Shown here: in pieces, positions 42,293-51,407 of the stretch | How the letters are laid out: each line of letters begins with the position of its first letter | Numbering within the stretch: the stretch's first letter is position 1 | From: DATFVA01 sp963743325 | GTDB taxonomy: Bacteria; Bacteroidota; Ignavibacteria; Ignavibacteriales; Ignavibacteriaceae | Reading direction: 5' to 3' | DNA length: 64,000 nucleotides | Assembly (NCBI GenBank): GCA_963743325.1 | Contig: CAVUOZ010000004.1 | Coordinates: 372,001-436,000, forward strand | The notes under the pieces: model-generated | What the model saw: the letters and a program-made list of their open reading frames with translations, nothing else | What the model was told of the DNA's origin: nothing | The model's database searches: none | Position numbers and translations under genes: made by a program

Positions 42293-42354
42293 CGCATAGT
42301 AGTTTAAATAACTTATGCGTTCTTTGCGCCTCTGCGTGAAACAAGGAATGTAAA

Positions 42355-43719
42355 ATGGAAATTGTTTTCTTAATAGCTGGCTTAATTATCGGATTTGTCA
42401 TTGGCTGGCTTATTCTAAAAGCAAAATATGCCTCGGCTATTTCACTCGAGGAAGTAGAAGACTTAAAGGATCAGCTGAACCAGGTTCAGTCGGATAAAGC
42501 GAGAATTGAAGAACGTGAAAATATTCTGAAAGAATCTGTAAAAAAGAGTGCTGAAGAACTGGAGAAAGAAAGAAGTAAGGTTGTTGAACTCTCATCTTCT
42601 GTTTCGAGGATGGAAGAAACAAATAATAACATGAAAGAGAGATTAACGGAGCAGAAAGGTGAGATTGGGGAACTTCAGCAGAAATTCACTAAAGAATTTG
42701 AAAATCTCGCCAACAGAATATTTGAAGAAAAAGGAAATAAATTCACCGAACAGAATAAAGAAAAGCTGGCTGAAATTCTTAATCCCTTAAAGGAAAAAAT
42801 TTCTCAATTTGAAAAGAAGGTTGAAGAAAGCAAAGAGGAGAGTATTAAGGGTCACGCTTCTCTGAAAGAGCAGCTTTCAATGCTGAAAGAATTAAATCAG
42901 CAGGTCACCCAGGAGGCAAAAAACCTTACAGAAGCTTTGAAAGGACAGAGTAAAACCCAGGGCAACTGGGGTGAGTTTATACTTGAAAGTCTGTTAGAAA
43001 AATCAGGACTTGTAAAAGGCAGGGAATATACTGTCCAGGAAAGTCTGAGTGCTGAGTCCGGCAGAAGATTTCAGCCCGATGTAATAATAAAACTGCCGGA
43101 AAATAAAAGCCTGGTTATCGATTCAAAAGTATCTTTAGTTGGTTATGAGAAATTTGTTTCTTCTGAAAAAGAACAGGAGAAACAGCTTGCATTACGTGAA
43201 CATATAAATTCAATCAGGGCTCATATAAAAAATTTAAGCGGTAAAAATTATCAGAACCTTTACCAGCTTGAAAGTCTTGATTTTGTTTTAATGTTTATGC
43301 CCATTGAACCTGCATTTGCCCTCGCTGTTCAAAGTGATGCTTCTTTATTCAGTGACGCATTTGAAATGAATATTGTTATTGTGAGTCCATCAACTCTGCT
43401 GGCAACTTTAAGAACCATAGCAAGCATATGGCGTCAGGAAAATCAGAATAAAAATGCCCTGGAAATAGCCAGACAAAGCGGTACATTATATGATAAATTC
43501 GTTGGATTTATAGAAGACCTGATCAATGTCGGTAAAAAGATCGATGAGTCCAAAAATTACTATATGGACGCAATGAAGAAGCTGACCGACGGCAGCGGTA
43601 ACCTGGTTCGTCGTGCAGAAAAAATCAAACAACTTGGAGCTAAAACCTCAAAGAATCTTCCCAAATCAATTCTGGACAGGGCTGACGACGAAGATGACAC
43701 TCCTTTATTAGAAGAATAA
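42355..43719 (+). CDS. rmuC: RmuC-family DNA recombination protein
   Basis: A 454-residue protein: an N-terminal helix (VFLIAGLIIGFVIGWLIL), a long coiled coil (about 30-190) and the RmuC endonuclease-like domain (KTQGNWGEFILESLLEKSGLVKGREYTVQES, RFQPDVIIKLPENKSLVIDSKVSL, FVLMFMPIEPAFALAV). RmuC limits rearrangements at inverted repeats in E. coli, an interesting context for a genome rich in palindromes. The VIDSK segment carries likely catalytic residues of the PDDEXK fold. The start follows the decayed GxxExxY gene by 62 bases. Confidence 0.93.
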   Translation: MEIVFLIAGLIIGFVIGWLILKAKYASAISLEEVEDLKDQLNQVQSDKARIEERENILKESVKKSAEELEKERSKVVELSSSVSRMEETNNNMKERLTEQKGEIGELQQKFTKEFENLANRIFEEKGNKFTEQNKEKLAEILNPLKEKISQFEKKVEESKEESIKGHASLKEQLSMLKELNQQVTQEAKNLTEALKGQSKTQGNWGEFILESLLEKSGLVKGREYTVQESLSAESGRRFQPDVIIKLPENKSLVIDSKVSLVGYEKFVSSEKEQEKQLALREHINSIRAHIKNLSGKNYQNLYQLESLDFVLMFMPIEPAFALAVQSDASLFSDAFEMNIVIVSPSTLLATLRTIASIWRQENQNKNALEIARQSGTLYDKFVGFIEDLINVGKKIDESKNYYMDAMKKLTDGSGNLVRRAEKIKQLGAKTSKNLPKSILDRADDEDDTPLLEE

Positions 43720-43866
43720 TTAAATCCTCTTTACTACGCTTGTTTCTTACCAATTTGTATATTTTTACTAATTAATTTCTTTTGGCATACTTTTATATTA
43801 TTCCTTTTAGATGTGACAATTACTGAAGTTGAAAGTTGGTAGATTATTAAATTGAGGGAGGCAGCT

Positions 43867-44325
43867 ATGATTATTACACAACCGGAATCAGTGCAGGACT
43901 TTGAGCGTTACTATGATTTACGCTGGAGAATGCTGAGAGAACCATGGAAACAGCCTAAAGGTACTGAAAAGGATGAGCTTGAAGAAAGAGCGCTGCATAT
44001 TATGGTTTGTAAAGAAGACCGCATACCCGTTGCCGTCGGAAGAGCACATTTTAATACTGATGTTGAAGCCCAGATAAGGTTTATGGCAGTCGAACCGCGT
44101 TTTCAGAAAACAGGTCTGGGTTCCGTGGTTCTGAAGAAGCTTGAGGATGAAGTGCGGCAGCTTGGAGCACAATATATTATACTGCATTCAAGAGATACAG
44201 CTGTTCCGTTTTATGAAAGACATGGTTATAAAGTTGTTTCCAGGTCGCATACTCTTTTTGAAACGGTACCTCATTTCCTGATGAAGAAAGAATTTTATCC
44301 GGAGAATAAATTAAAAATAAATTGA
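43867..44325 (+). CDS. GNAT-family N-acetyltransferase
   Basis: A 152-residue protein. ATG at 43867 is chosen because GGGAGG lies five bases upstream; an upstream TTG at 43852 is in frame. The acetyl-CoA site is IRFMAVEPRFQKTGLGSVVLKKLEDE, followed by YIILHSRDTAVPFYERHGYKVV, the usual GNAT beta4-alpha4 pattern. Family members acetylate amines of small molecules or proteins; the ElaA-like start (RYYDLRWRMLREPW) suggests a general enzyme. The substrate is unknown. Confidence 0.85.
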   Translation: MIITQPESVQDFERYYDLRWRMLREPWKQPKGTEKDELEERALHIMVCKEDRIPVAVGRAHFNTDVEAQIRFMAVEPRFQKTGLGSVVLKKLEDEVRQLGAQYIILHSRDTAVPFYERHGYKVVSRSHTLFETVPHFLMKKEFYPENKLKIN

Positions 44326-44410
44326 AGCAAAAATTTTTAATGTTGACTAATCTGTTTGAAATAAAAAAGTCAGTTTTCATTTTTACCTGCTTTCCTGGCG
44401 AATCATAATT

Positions 44411-44446
44411 GAACATTGAATCGCCAACTCCCGATATCCAATGTTC
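44411..44446. repeat. 8-bp inverted repeat around short spacer
   Basis: gaacattg (44411-44418) and caatgttc (44439-44446) are perfect complements with a 20-base spacer, in the gap between GNAT and EVE genes. Probably a dispersed intergenic sequence. Confidence 0.35.
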
Positions 44447-44529
44447 TCAATAGGAGTCCAATGGACAAGATTCAATAATCAATGAGCGGAGTTCTTACGA
44501 CGATTCCTGGTGTAAAAACCTTACCAATG

Positions 44530-44564
44530 AACTTGAACCCGTACTTGAACTTGAACCTGAACTT
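44530..44564. repeat. short degenerate repeats of acttgaacc/ttgaac
   Basis: acttgaacc, acttgaac, ttgaacctg and aactt follow one another. They abut the 3' end of the EVE-domain gene. Confidence 0.3.
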
Positions 44565-45030
44565 ATCCTCCCATCCTCACAACTTCATCAAACTCCTCTT
44601 TAGTCATCGGCATAACAGACAGACGATTTCCTTTTTGAACGAGCCTCATATTTTTGAGCCTGGGACTTCTCTTTAAGTCCTCCAGCGTTACGGGATTCTT
44701 AAATTCTTTTACATATTTTATATCAACCATAAACCAGATCGGATCTTCTTTTTTCGCTGCCGGGAAAAAATGTATGTCATCCGGGTCAAATTGTGAGTGA
44801 TCAGGATAGCCTTCCTTGGCAATTTCACAGATCCCGACAATAGCATTAGGCTCTGTATTGCTATTGTAGAACAGAACCCCATCGCCTTTTTTCATTTCAT
44901 CTCTCATAAAATTACGAGCCTGGTAATTGCGCACACCATTCCAGTATGTACTCTTATCTTTAGACTTCTTCAGGTCCTCAATTGAAAATTCCTCAGGATC
45001 AGATTTTATAAGCCAGTATTTCTTAACCAT
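44563..45030 (-). CDS. EVE-domain protein
   Basis: A 155-residue protein. It begins MVKKYWLIKSDPEEFSIEDLKK, and has TYWNGVRNYQARNFMRDEMKKGDGVLFYNS and IVGICEIAKEGYPD, the PUA-like EVE fold. EVE proteins bind modified nucleobases in RNA or DNA and often associate with defence systems, though none is adjacent here. The ATG at 45030 is preferred over 45105 because AAAGGAGA lies eight bases upstream and the protein then begins at the canonical position. Confidence 0.9.
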   Translation of the reverse strand: MVKKYWLIKSDPEEFSIEDLKKSKDKSTYWNGVRNYQARNFMRDEMKKGDGVLFYNSNTEPNAIVGICEIAKEGYPDHSQFDPDDIHFFPAAKKEDPIWFMVDIKYVKEFKNPVTLEDLKRSPRLKNMRLVQKGNRLSVMPMTKEEFDEVVRMGG

Positions 45031-45309
45031 TTTCGAATCTCCTTTTGAAATTTGATTTAATAAATGAAAATAAAAAGAATGACCTATCCTTTCAATCACA
45101 TCCATGCTCCCATACTCTAATTACATCCTGCGGCTTCAGCTCTTTCTCTTTTCGGGGAAGTCGATTTCTCACAATCAAAAAAATTGAGTATATAACTCCT
45201 TATATCATAAAGAATTTGCTAAAATTCGTGACGATATTTTAACAATCTGATGGCGTATTTTTTGCTTTTTAATTCGGCATTCCAATCATAAAATAATAAG
45301 AGGATTTTC

Positions 45310-45975
45310 ATGGAAAACAATGAGAACAGGAGAGGTATCCCTCTGTTAGGCGAAAAGCTCCCTGAAATGACTGTACACACAACGAAAGGGACGATCAATT
45401 TACCAAAGGATTATGAAGGCAAATGGATAGTATTATTCAGTCATCCCGCTGATTTCACTCCGGTATGCACGACTGAATTCGTTGCATTTGCCAAACGCGT
45501 TAAAGAATTTAAAAAACTCGATGCACAATTAATCGGTCTTTCAATAGACCAGGTTTTCTCTCACATCAAATGGATTGAATGGATTAAAAACACATTACAG
45601 GTTGAAATTCCTTTTCCTATAATTGCAGATGATATGGGAAAGGTCGCAGAAAGACTTGGAATGGTTCATCCGGGAAAAGGAACCAATACAGTCCGTGCAG
45701 TCTTTATAATTGATCCTCACGGAGTTATACGGCTGATGATCTATTACCCGCAGGAAGTCGGCAGGCAGGTTGATGAAATTCTGCGTGCACTGAAAGCATT
45801 AAAAATTTCTGATGAGAACAAAGTTGCAATGCCTGAAAACTGGCCGAACAATGAACTTATTGGGAAAAAAGTAATTATTCCTCCTCCAAGAGATGTTGAA
45901 GGTGCTGAAGAAAGACTAAAATCTGCTGAAGGTTACGATTGGTGGTTTACTTATAAAGAACTTCCAACTAATTGA
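45310..45975 (+). CDS. 1-Cys peroxiredoxin (Prx6-like)
   Basis: A 221-residue AhpC/TSA-fold peroxidase. The peroxidatic cysteine is Cys53 in FTPVCTTEF, and it is the only cysteine in the protein, so it works as a 1-Cys enzyme with an external thiol (such as the bacilliredoxin system in this window, a guess). The C-terminal Prx6-type extension (NELIGKKVIIPPPRDVEGAEERL) is present, matching the archaeal/bacterial Prx6 length of about 215-225. AAGAGGA precedes the ATG. Confidence 0.93.
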   Translation: MENNENRRGIPLLGEKLPEMTVHTTKGTINLPKDYEGKWIVLFSHPADFTPVCTTEFVAFAKRVKEFKKLDAQLIGLSIDQVFSHIKWIEWIKNTLQVEIPFPIIADDMGKVAERLGMVHPGKGTNTVRAVFIIDPHGVIRLMIYYPQEVGRQVDEILRALKALKISDENKVAMPENWPNNELIGKKVIIPPPRDVEGAEERLKSAEGYDWWFTYKELPTN

Positions 45976-46003
45976 TCCCGAACCCTGCTAAATTTGATAA
46001 CAA

Positions 46004-46035
46004 GCCGGCTGCTATTTTGAGCCGGCATTTTTATA
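46004..46035 (+). terminator. rho-independent terminator of the peroxiredoxin gene
   Basis: Stem gccggct / agccggc with a nine-base loop followed by a T-rich tail, 29 bases after the stop. Confidence 0.85.
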
Positions 46036-46174
46036 TTTTTTGGACGACTAGTACTGTTTATTAATTTCTGTTTAATAATTCAACATAATAGTTCAAAAGT
46101 AAGCTAAAGCATCTATAAAATTCAGTGCTATAAAATATAACATATAGTTTCCTCATACCATTTAGGTCCGCGCG

Positions 46175-46239
46175 TCTCTCATCTATTTCTCGTCTATCTC
46201 TCGTCCATCTCTCGTCTGTCTCTCTCCATCTCTCGTCTC
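46175..46239. repeat. six tandem 11-bp repeats (TCTCTCGTCTA family)
   Basis: Units tctctcatcta, tttctcgtcta, tctctcgtcca, tctctcgtctg, a 10-base tctctctcca and tctctcgtctc follow in line. The same unit occurs at 9415 and inverted at 58202. This sits in the 380-base gap 45976-46355, which otherwise contains the terminator and no gene I can see. Confidence 0.85.
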
Positions 46240-46355
46240 ATTCTTCACTCACTTAGACCGGAAATGTTTATTTGTTTTTGCATACTTTTTAAGTAAATAT
46301 TGGTATAAATTTTTAACACTTAATCTTAAAAAAACCGAAAAATATTTCTAGAATA

Positions 46356-47009
46356 ATGTTAAAAACTCTAATAATCTCGTTTTTATTTATCGTTTCAGTT
46401 TTTCCGCAGGAAAGTAAAGCTTTTCAGATAGCCAGGCTGAAATATAACGGGGGCGGTGACTGGTACAACGATCCATCCGGCGAGGTAAATCTTTTGAATT
46501 TTATCAAAACTAATACAAACATTGAAGTCAAGCCCGAATATACTTTTGTTGATCTTTCGACCGATGAGATATTTAATTACCCGTTTTTATTTATGACGGG
46601 ACACGGTAACGTTGTTTTCTCCGATGATGAGGCGGCAAGGTTAAGAAAATATCTTGAGAACGGTGGTTTTCTTTATATAGATGATGATTATGGATTGGAC
46701 AAAGCCATAAGGAGGGAGATAAAAAAATTATTTCCGGAAAAGGATTTCACTGAACTGCCTTTTGATTTCCCGTTGTATAATATTTTCTATAATTTCAGTT
46801 CGGGTCCTCCCAAGACTCACGAACATAATGGAAAACCGCCCCAGGGATTCGGAATATTTATAGATAAAAGGCTTGCTGTTTACTATACGTATGAATCAAA
46901 TCCGAGTGACGGATGGGCTGATCCCGATGTGCATCAGGATCCTGAACCCAAAAGGCAGGAAGCATTGAAATTTGGAACCAACTTAGTAGTTTACGTTCTG
47001 TCGGAATAA
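46356..47009 (+). CDS. DUF4159-domain secreted protein
   Basis: A 217-residue protein with a Sec signal (MLKTLIISFLFIVSVFPQESKA). The DUF4159 text FQIARLKYNGGGDWYNDPSGEVNLLNFI, PFLFMTGHGNVVFSDDEAARLRKYLENGGFLYIDDDYG and ELPFDFPLYNIFYNF is clear. The fold is GATase/ThuA-like. DUF4159 genes typically accompany MoxR-vWA (Bat) clusters in Bacteroidota-like genomes. Eight bases separate it from the giant downstream gene, so both are co-transcribed. The role is unknown, presumably periplasmic. Confidence 0.88.
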   Translation: MLKTLIISFLFIVSVFPQESKAFQIARLKYNGGGDWYNDPSGEVNLLNFIKTNTNIEVKPEYTFVDLSTDEIFNYPFLFMTGHGNVVFSDDEAARLRKYLENGGFLYIDDDYGLDKAIRREIKKLFPEKDFTELPFDFPLYNIFYNFSSGPPKTHEHNGKPPQGFGIFIDKRLAVYYTYESNPSDGWADPDVHQDPEPKRQEALKFGTNLVVYVLSE

Positions 47010-47017
47010 AGATTTTT

Positions 47018-50000
47018 ATGAGCAAAGAATCAGCTTATTATAAAGAGATAATAGAAAAGCTTTCACGGCTGAAGAAAAAAGAGTACACATTTTTTGCTTC
47101 AATCGGGCTTCAGGCATCTCTGCTAATAGGTTTGATACTTTTTGGTTTCTTTTCTTTACTGGAGTTAGCAGGAAATTTTTCTCCTGCAGTAAGAACATAC
47201 TTCTTCTTTTTTACTTTACTCATATTCCTTTCCGCTTTAAGCATTCTTTTTATTATTCCTTTGTTGAGATATTATGGAATTATAGGAAAGACTGATTACT
47301 ACAGTACTGCTTCAAGAGTGGGGAAGAATTTCCCGGAAATAAAAGATGACCTGATTAATGCAATGCAGCTCGCCGTTTCCGATTCATCAGGCACAATTTA
47401 TTCCGGTACATTGAGTGATGCAGCATTTCAGCAGGTTTATAGCAAAACCCGCGCACTGAATTTCGAATCGATTGTGAGTTTTCAAAAAGCTAAAGAACTG
47501 CTCCTTTACGCCGCGGGGATCACAGTTTTTACAGCACTGCTTTTTTTAGCTGTTCCGGGATTATCAGAAGCATCGGGAAGAGTTCTAAACTTCAATAGGG
47601 AATTCATTCCTCCCGCAAAATTTTCTTTCGAAGTACAACCGGGCAACATTCAGGTCACCAAAGGTGATAATGTATTTATTTCCGTAAGAGTAAGAGGAGT
47701 TAAACCCGCTGAAGTTTTGCTTGCTGCCAGAACCTTGGAACAAACTGATTTTGAAATGCAGAAATTGTCCGCTGATTCAAACGGAGTTTATAATTTTTCT
47801 ATACAATCTATTCGTTCTTCGACAAAATATTATGCAGCCGCAGAAAATTTCTCAAGCGAGGTATATGATATAAATGTAATAGATCCCCCGATAATCAGAA
47901 CACTCGATGTTAAAATTGTTCCCCCGGGATATTCAAAACTTCCTGTTTCAGTTCAAAAAGATAACGGTAATGTTACAGGGCTGCCGGGAACAACGGTGAA
48001 TATCCTGCTTACATCTACAAAAAATCTTCAGGATGCAAGACTGGTTTTCAATGATTCGACTGAAACCAAACTCAGAATAAATAACCGCGAAGTTGAGGGT
48101 AAGTTCATCATTAAAAGGGATAATTCTTACAAAATCATTTTAATTGATGAAAATAAAAATGAAAATCTATCCCCTATTACTTATGTAATCAAGAGTCTTT
48201 ATGATGCTTCCCCTTCAATTGAAATTGTTGAACCGAATAAAAATACCTTACTTTCAAATGATAGCAGGCTCCCGCTTCTTACAAAAATTGACGATGATTA
48301 TGGATTTACCAAACTGGTTTTACATTACAGGCTTTCTTCTTCAAAGTATGAAAAACCGCAGTCAGATTTTTCAGAAATTGAAATTCCATTTGATAAAGGA
48401 CAGAAAAGTGAGCAGGTCAGTTACATCTGGAATCTTGCACATCTTAATCTCGCTGCGGAAGATATAGTGACTTATTATCTTGAAATTTTTGATAATGATT
48501 ATGTAAATGGCCCGAAGAGTTCCAAATCTTCAATATTTACCGTGCGTGTTCCTACTCTGGATGAAGTCCTTGCACAGGCAGATAACACACAGACGGAAGC
48601 ATCAAATGATCTGAATGAAACATTAAAGCAGGCTGAAGAGCTTCAAAAGAAATTTGAGAAGATTGACCAGGAATTAAAACAGGATAAAAAAGAATTAACC
48701 TGGGAAGAGAAAGAAAAAATTGAAAAAGCCATGGATGAGTATCAGCAACTCCAGGATAAAGTAAGTAAGGTTAGCGATAAGTTGAAGCAAATGCAGCAGG
48801 ATCTCCAGGATAATAATCTATTGTCCAAAGAGACTATGGAAAAATATATGGAGCTTCAGAAGATGATGGATGAGATGACTAGTCCTGAACTTAAGAAGCT
48901 AATGGAGAAAATGCAGGATGTCCTGCAAAATATGAACAGGCAGATGACGCAGGACCAGATGCAGGATATGAAAATTGATGAAGAACAATTTAAAAAGAGC
49001 ATTGAACGGACAATGAATCTTCTGAAGAGGATTCAGATAGAACAGAAGATGGATGAACTTGTTAAGCGTACAGAAGCATTACAGAAGAAACAGGATGAAC
49101 TTAACAAAGAAACAGGGGAACAGGATCTTAAAAATCAGGGGAACAAAAATCAGTTAAGTCAAAAGCAGGATGAAGTCACAAAGGATTTGGATAAACTCTC
49201 CGAAGAGATGAAAGATCTTCAACAGAAGATGAGTGAGCTTAAAGATATGCCCTCTGAGGATATGCAAAAGCTTTCAGATGAATTTGATAAACAGCAAAAT
49301 CAGCAAATGTCTGAGCAGTCTTCCCAGCAGATTCAGCAGAACCAGCAGCAGCAGGCAATGCAGAACCAGCAGCAGATATCTCAAAATATGCAGAATATGC
49401 AGCAGCAGCTTTCACAGATGCAGCAGTCTATGCAGCAGCAGAACCAGATGCAGACGCTGAATGATATGATGCGTATTCTTGATAATTTGCTGACTCTTTC
49501 CAAGCAACAGGAAGATCTTAAGCAGGAATCTGAGAACCTGGATCCTAATTCCAATCAGTTCAGGGAAAATGCTGAAAAGCAGAGCAATCTCCAAAGCAGC
49601 CTGAATAACATTATGAAGCAGATGTCTGATCTTTCTCAAAAAACATTTGCTATTACTCCGGAAATGGGTAAAAGCCTGGGCGATGCACAAAGAAAAATGA
49701 GTCAGGCAATTCAGACGATGCAAAGCCGGAATGGTATGACGACAAAAAGTCTCCAGAGAGATGCTATGAAGTCGCTTAATGAAGCGGCAACAATGATGAA
49801 GGGGAATATGGAAGCAATGATGCAGGGGGGAAAGGGCGGCGGTATGATGTCACTGATGCAGCAGCTCCAGCAAATGTCCGGTCAGCAGATGAATCTGAAT
49901 AATATGACGCAAATGCTTCAGCAAATGCAGCAGGGGCAGCTTTCGCCGGAGCAGCAGGCCCAGATGCAGAGACTTGCGCAGCAGCAGGATGTAATTATGA

Positions 50001-50404
50001 AATCCCTCGATCAATTAAATAAGGAAGCAAAGCAGTCAGGCGAATCTAAAAAAATCCCTGCCAATCTTGAAGATATCATGCACCAGATGCAGGAAGTTAT
50101 AACCGATATGCATTCTGAAAAGCTTGATGATAACCTTATCCAGAAACAGGAACGAATTTTAAGCAAGCTTCTGGATGCTCAGAAATCAATCAATGAAAGA
50201 GATTTTGAAAAACAGAGGGAATCAAATACCGGCAAAAATATCGCAGGCAAACCTCCCGCAGAACTGAACCTTTCAACTGAGGAAGGCAAGGATAAGCTCA
50301 GAGATGAATTAAACAAGGCTGGCAGGGAAGGTTATACAAAAGATTACGAGGAGTTGATCAGAAAATATTATGAAGCTTTGCAGAAAGAAAAGATAAACAA
50401 TTAA
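47018..50404 (+). CDS. giant DUF4175-like membrane-anchored Q-rich coiled-coil protein
   Basis: An 1128-residue protein. Two or three N-terminal helices (25-50, 58-85, 164-182) precede a large beta-rich domain (FEVQPGNIQVTKGDNVFISVRVRG, PPGYSKLPVS) and then from about 510 a long coiled coil that becomes extremely glutamine- and methionine-rich (around 750-830 and 950-1000). The design matches DUF4175 proteins found near MoxR/Bat genes: membrane anchored, extracytoplasmic, with a flexible C-terminal region. The actual function is unknown. The 3' end overlaps the convergent CDF gene by four bases. Confidence 0.8.
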   Translation: MSKESAYYKEIIEKLSRLKKKEYTFFASIGLQASLLIGLILFGFFSLLELAGNFSPAVRTYFFFFTLLIFLSALSILFIIPLLRYYGIIGKTDYYSTASRVGKNFPEIKDDLINAMQLAVSDSSGTIYSGTLSDAAFQQVYSKTRALNFESIVSFQKAKELLLYAAGITVFTALLFLAVPGLSEASGRVLNFNREFIPPAKFSFEVQPGNIQVTKGDNVFISVRVRGVKPAEVLLAARTLEQTDFEMQKLSADSNGVYNFSIQSIRSSTKYYAAAENFSSEVYDINVIDPPIIRTLDVKIVPPGYSKLPVSVQKDNGNVTGLPGTTVNILLTSTKNLQDARLVFNDSTETKLRINNREVEGKFIIKRDNSYKIILIDENKNENLSPITYVIKSLYDASPSIEIVEPNKNTLLSNDSRLPLLTKIDDDYGFTKLVLHYRLSSSKYEKPQSDFSEIEIPFDKGQKSEQVSYIWNLAHLNLAAEDIVTYYLEIFDNDYVNGPKSSKSSIFTVRVPTLDEVLAQADNTQTEASNDLNETLKQAEELQKKFEKIDQELKQDKKELTWEEKEKIEKAMDEYQQLQDKVSKVSDKLKQMQQDLQDNNLLSKETMEKYMELQKMMDEMTSPELKKLMEKMQDVLQNMNRQMTQDQMQDMKIDEEQFKKSIERTMNLLKRIQIEQKMDELVKRTEALQKKQDELNKETGEQDLKNQGNKNQLSQKQDEVTKDLDKLSEEMKDLQQKMSELKDMPSEDMQKLSDEFDKQQNQQMSEQSSQQIQQNQQQQAMQNQQQISQNMQNMQQQLSQMQQSMQQQNQMQTLNDMMRILDNLLTLSKQQEDLKQESENLDPNSNQFRENAEKQSNLQSSLNNIMKQMSDLSQKTFAITPEMGKSLGDAQRKMSQAIQTMQSRNGMTTKSLQRDAMKSLNEAATMMKGNMEAMMQGGKGGGMMSLMQQLQQMSGQQMNLNNMTQMLQQMQQGQLSPEQQAQMQRLAQQQDVIMKSLDQLNKEAKQSGESKKIPANLEDIMHQMQEVITDMHSEKLDDNLIQKQERILSKLLDAQKSINERDFEKQRESNTGKNIAGKPPAELNLSTEEGKDKLRDELNKAGREGYTKDYEELIRKYYEALQKEKINN

Positions 50405-51252
50405 ACCGGATCAATATGAACAAAAACCTGCTGGATTTCATCAATTTCCAGTATCGCAAATTTTACCTTATTCCCTATATCGTGTGATAATTCAGTGCTT
50501 AAGCTTTTATCTACTTCAATATGAATTTCAATATGAAATTTATTCCCAACGTAATGGGACCTTAAATCATTCATTCCTACGACTCCCTTAACTGCCAATG
50601 CGCGGTTTGCAATTTCCAGGATCAGATGTTCACTGGCTGATCTGCCCATTAGATAATCTAAATTTTCTTTGGCTATTTCATACCCCGATTTGAAAATAAA
50701 AAAGGCTATCAGTATTCCTCCAATTCCATCAACATAGGGAAAGCCAAGTCCCACAACAAATACGGCAATTATGGAAAGTGATGAGGCAAGCACATCATTG
50801 AGACTGTCGACTGCACTAGCCTTGAGTGCCGGACTCTTGAATGTCTTTCCAACATTTGACTGATACCTTGTCAGAATAATTTTTACCAGGATTGTTATTC
50901 CGAGGACAATATACACTAAGCTGCTGATATGAATCTTATCTGGTGTAATTATCCGTCGTATTGATTCTTCAACTACATTAACGCCGATAACCCCTGTAAA
51001 AAGCACAATAAGAAAAACTGCTATCGGCTGGGCAGCATTATGGCCAAACTGATGTTCCTCGTCAGGTTTTTTTAGTGAGACACTCACGCTATACATTATA
51101 ACTGCTGAAGCGATTATATCTGTCAAGGAATTTATTGCATCGGAAATTACAGCAATAGAATTGGAAAAGACCCCCACAATGATTTTGATGACAAAAAGAA
51201 AAATGTTTACAAATAAAGATAAATAAGTCGCCCGTCTTAGAATATTTACCAT
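50401..51252 (-). CDS. cation diffusion facilitator (CDF) metal exporter
   Basis: A 283-residue protein with six predicted helices and a C-terminal cytoplasmic metal-sensing domain (VVGMNDLRSHYVGNKFHIEIHIEVD). Metal-site residues read NSLTD in helix 2 and DSLND in helix 5, an Asn/Asp plus Asp/Asp set instead of the Asp/Asp plus His/Asp of FieF/Zn types. Such a set has been associated with manganese-specific members, so Mn export is the leading guess. It is convergent with the DUF4175-like gene. Confidence 0.9.
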   Translation of the reverse strand: MVNILRRATYLSLFVNIFLFVIKIIVGVFSNSIAVISDAINSLTDIIASAVIMYSVSVSLKKPDEEHQFGHNAAQPIAVFLIVLFTGVIGVNVVEESIRRIITPDKIHISSLVYIVLGITILVKIILTRYQSNVGKTFKSPALKASAVDSLNDVLASSLSIIAVFVVGLGFPYVDGIGGILIAFFIFKSGYEIAKENLDYLMGRSASEHLILEIANRALAVKGVVGMNDLRSHYVGNKFHIEIHIEVDKSLSTELSHDIGNKVKFAILEIDEIQQVFVHIDPV

Positions 51253-51407
51253 AAAAAGTTACCGATATTGGTCAGAAAGTACTAATTTAAGACACTAACA
51301 ATTGGATAATGTATCGAAATCAAGCTTTTCTAAATTTGGAACAAGATTTGATTTTAATTGAATTATTTTGAAAAGAATTATATTTTCATTGCTAAAATAA
51401 GCCCATA

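Noticed and set aside
46175..46239. CRISPR array
   Set aside because: Units are 11 bp and directly adjacent with no spacers; there are no cas genes in the window.
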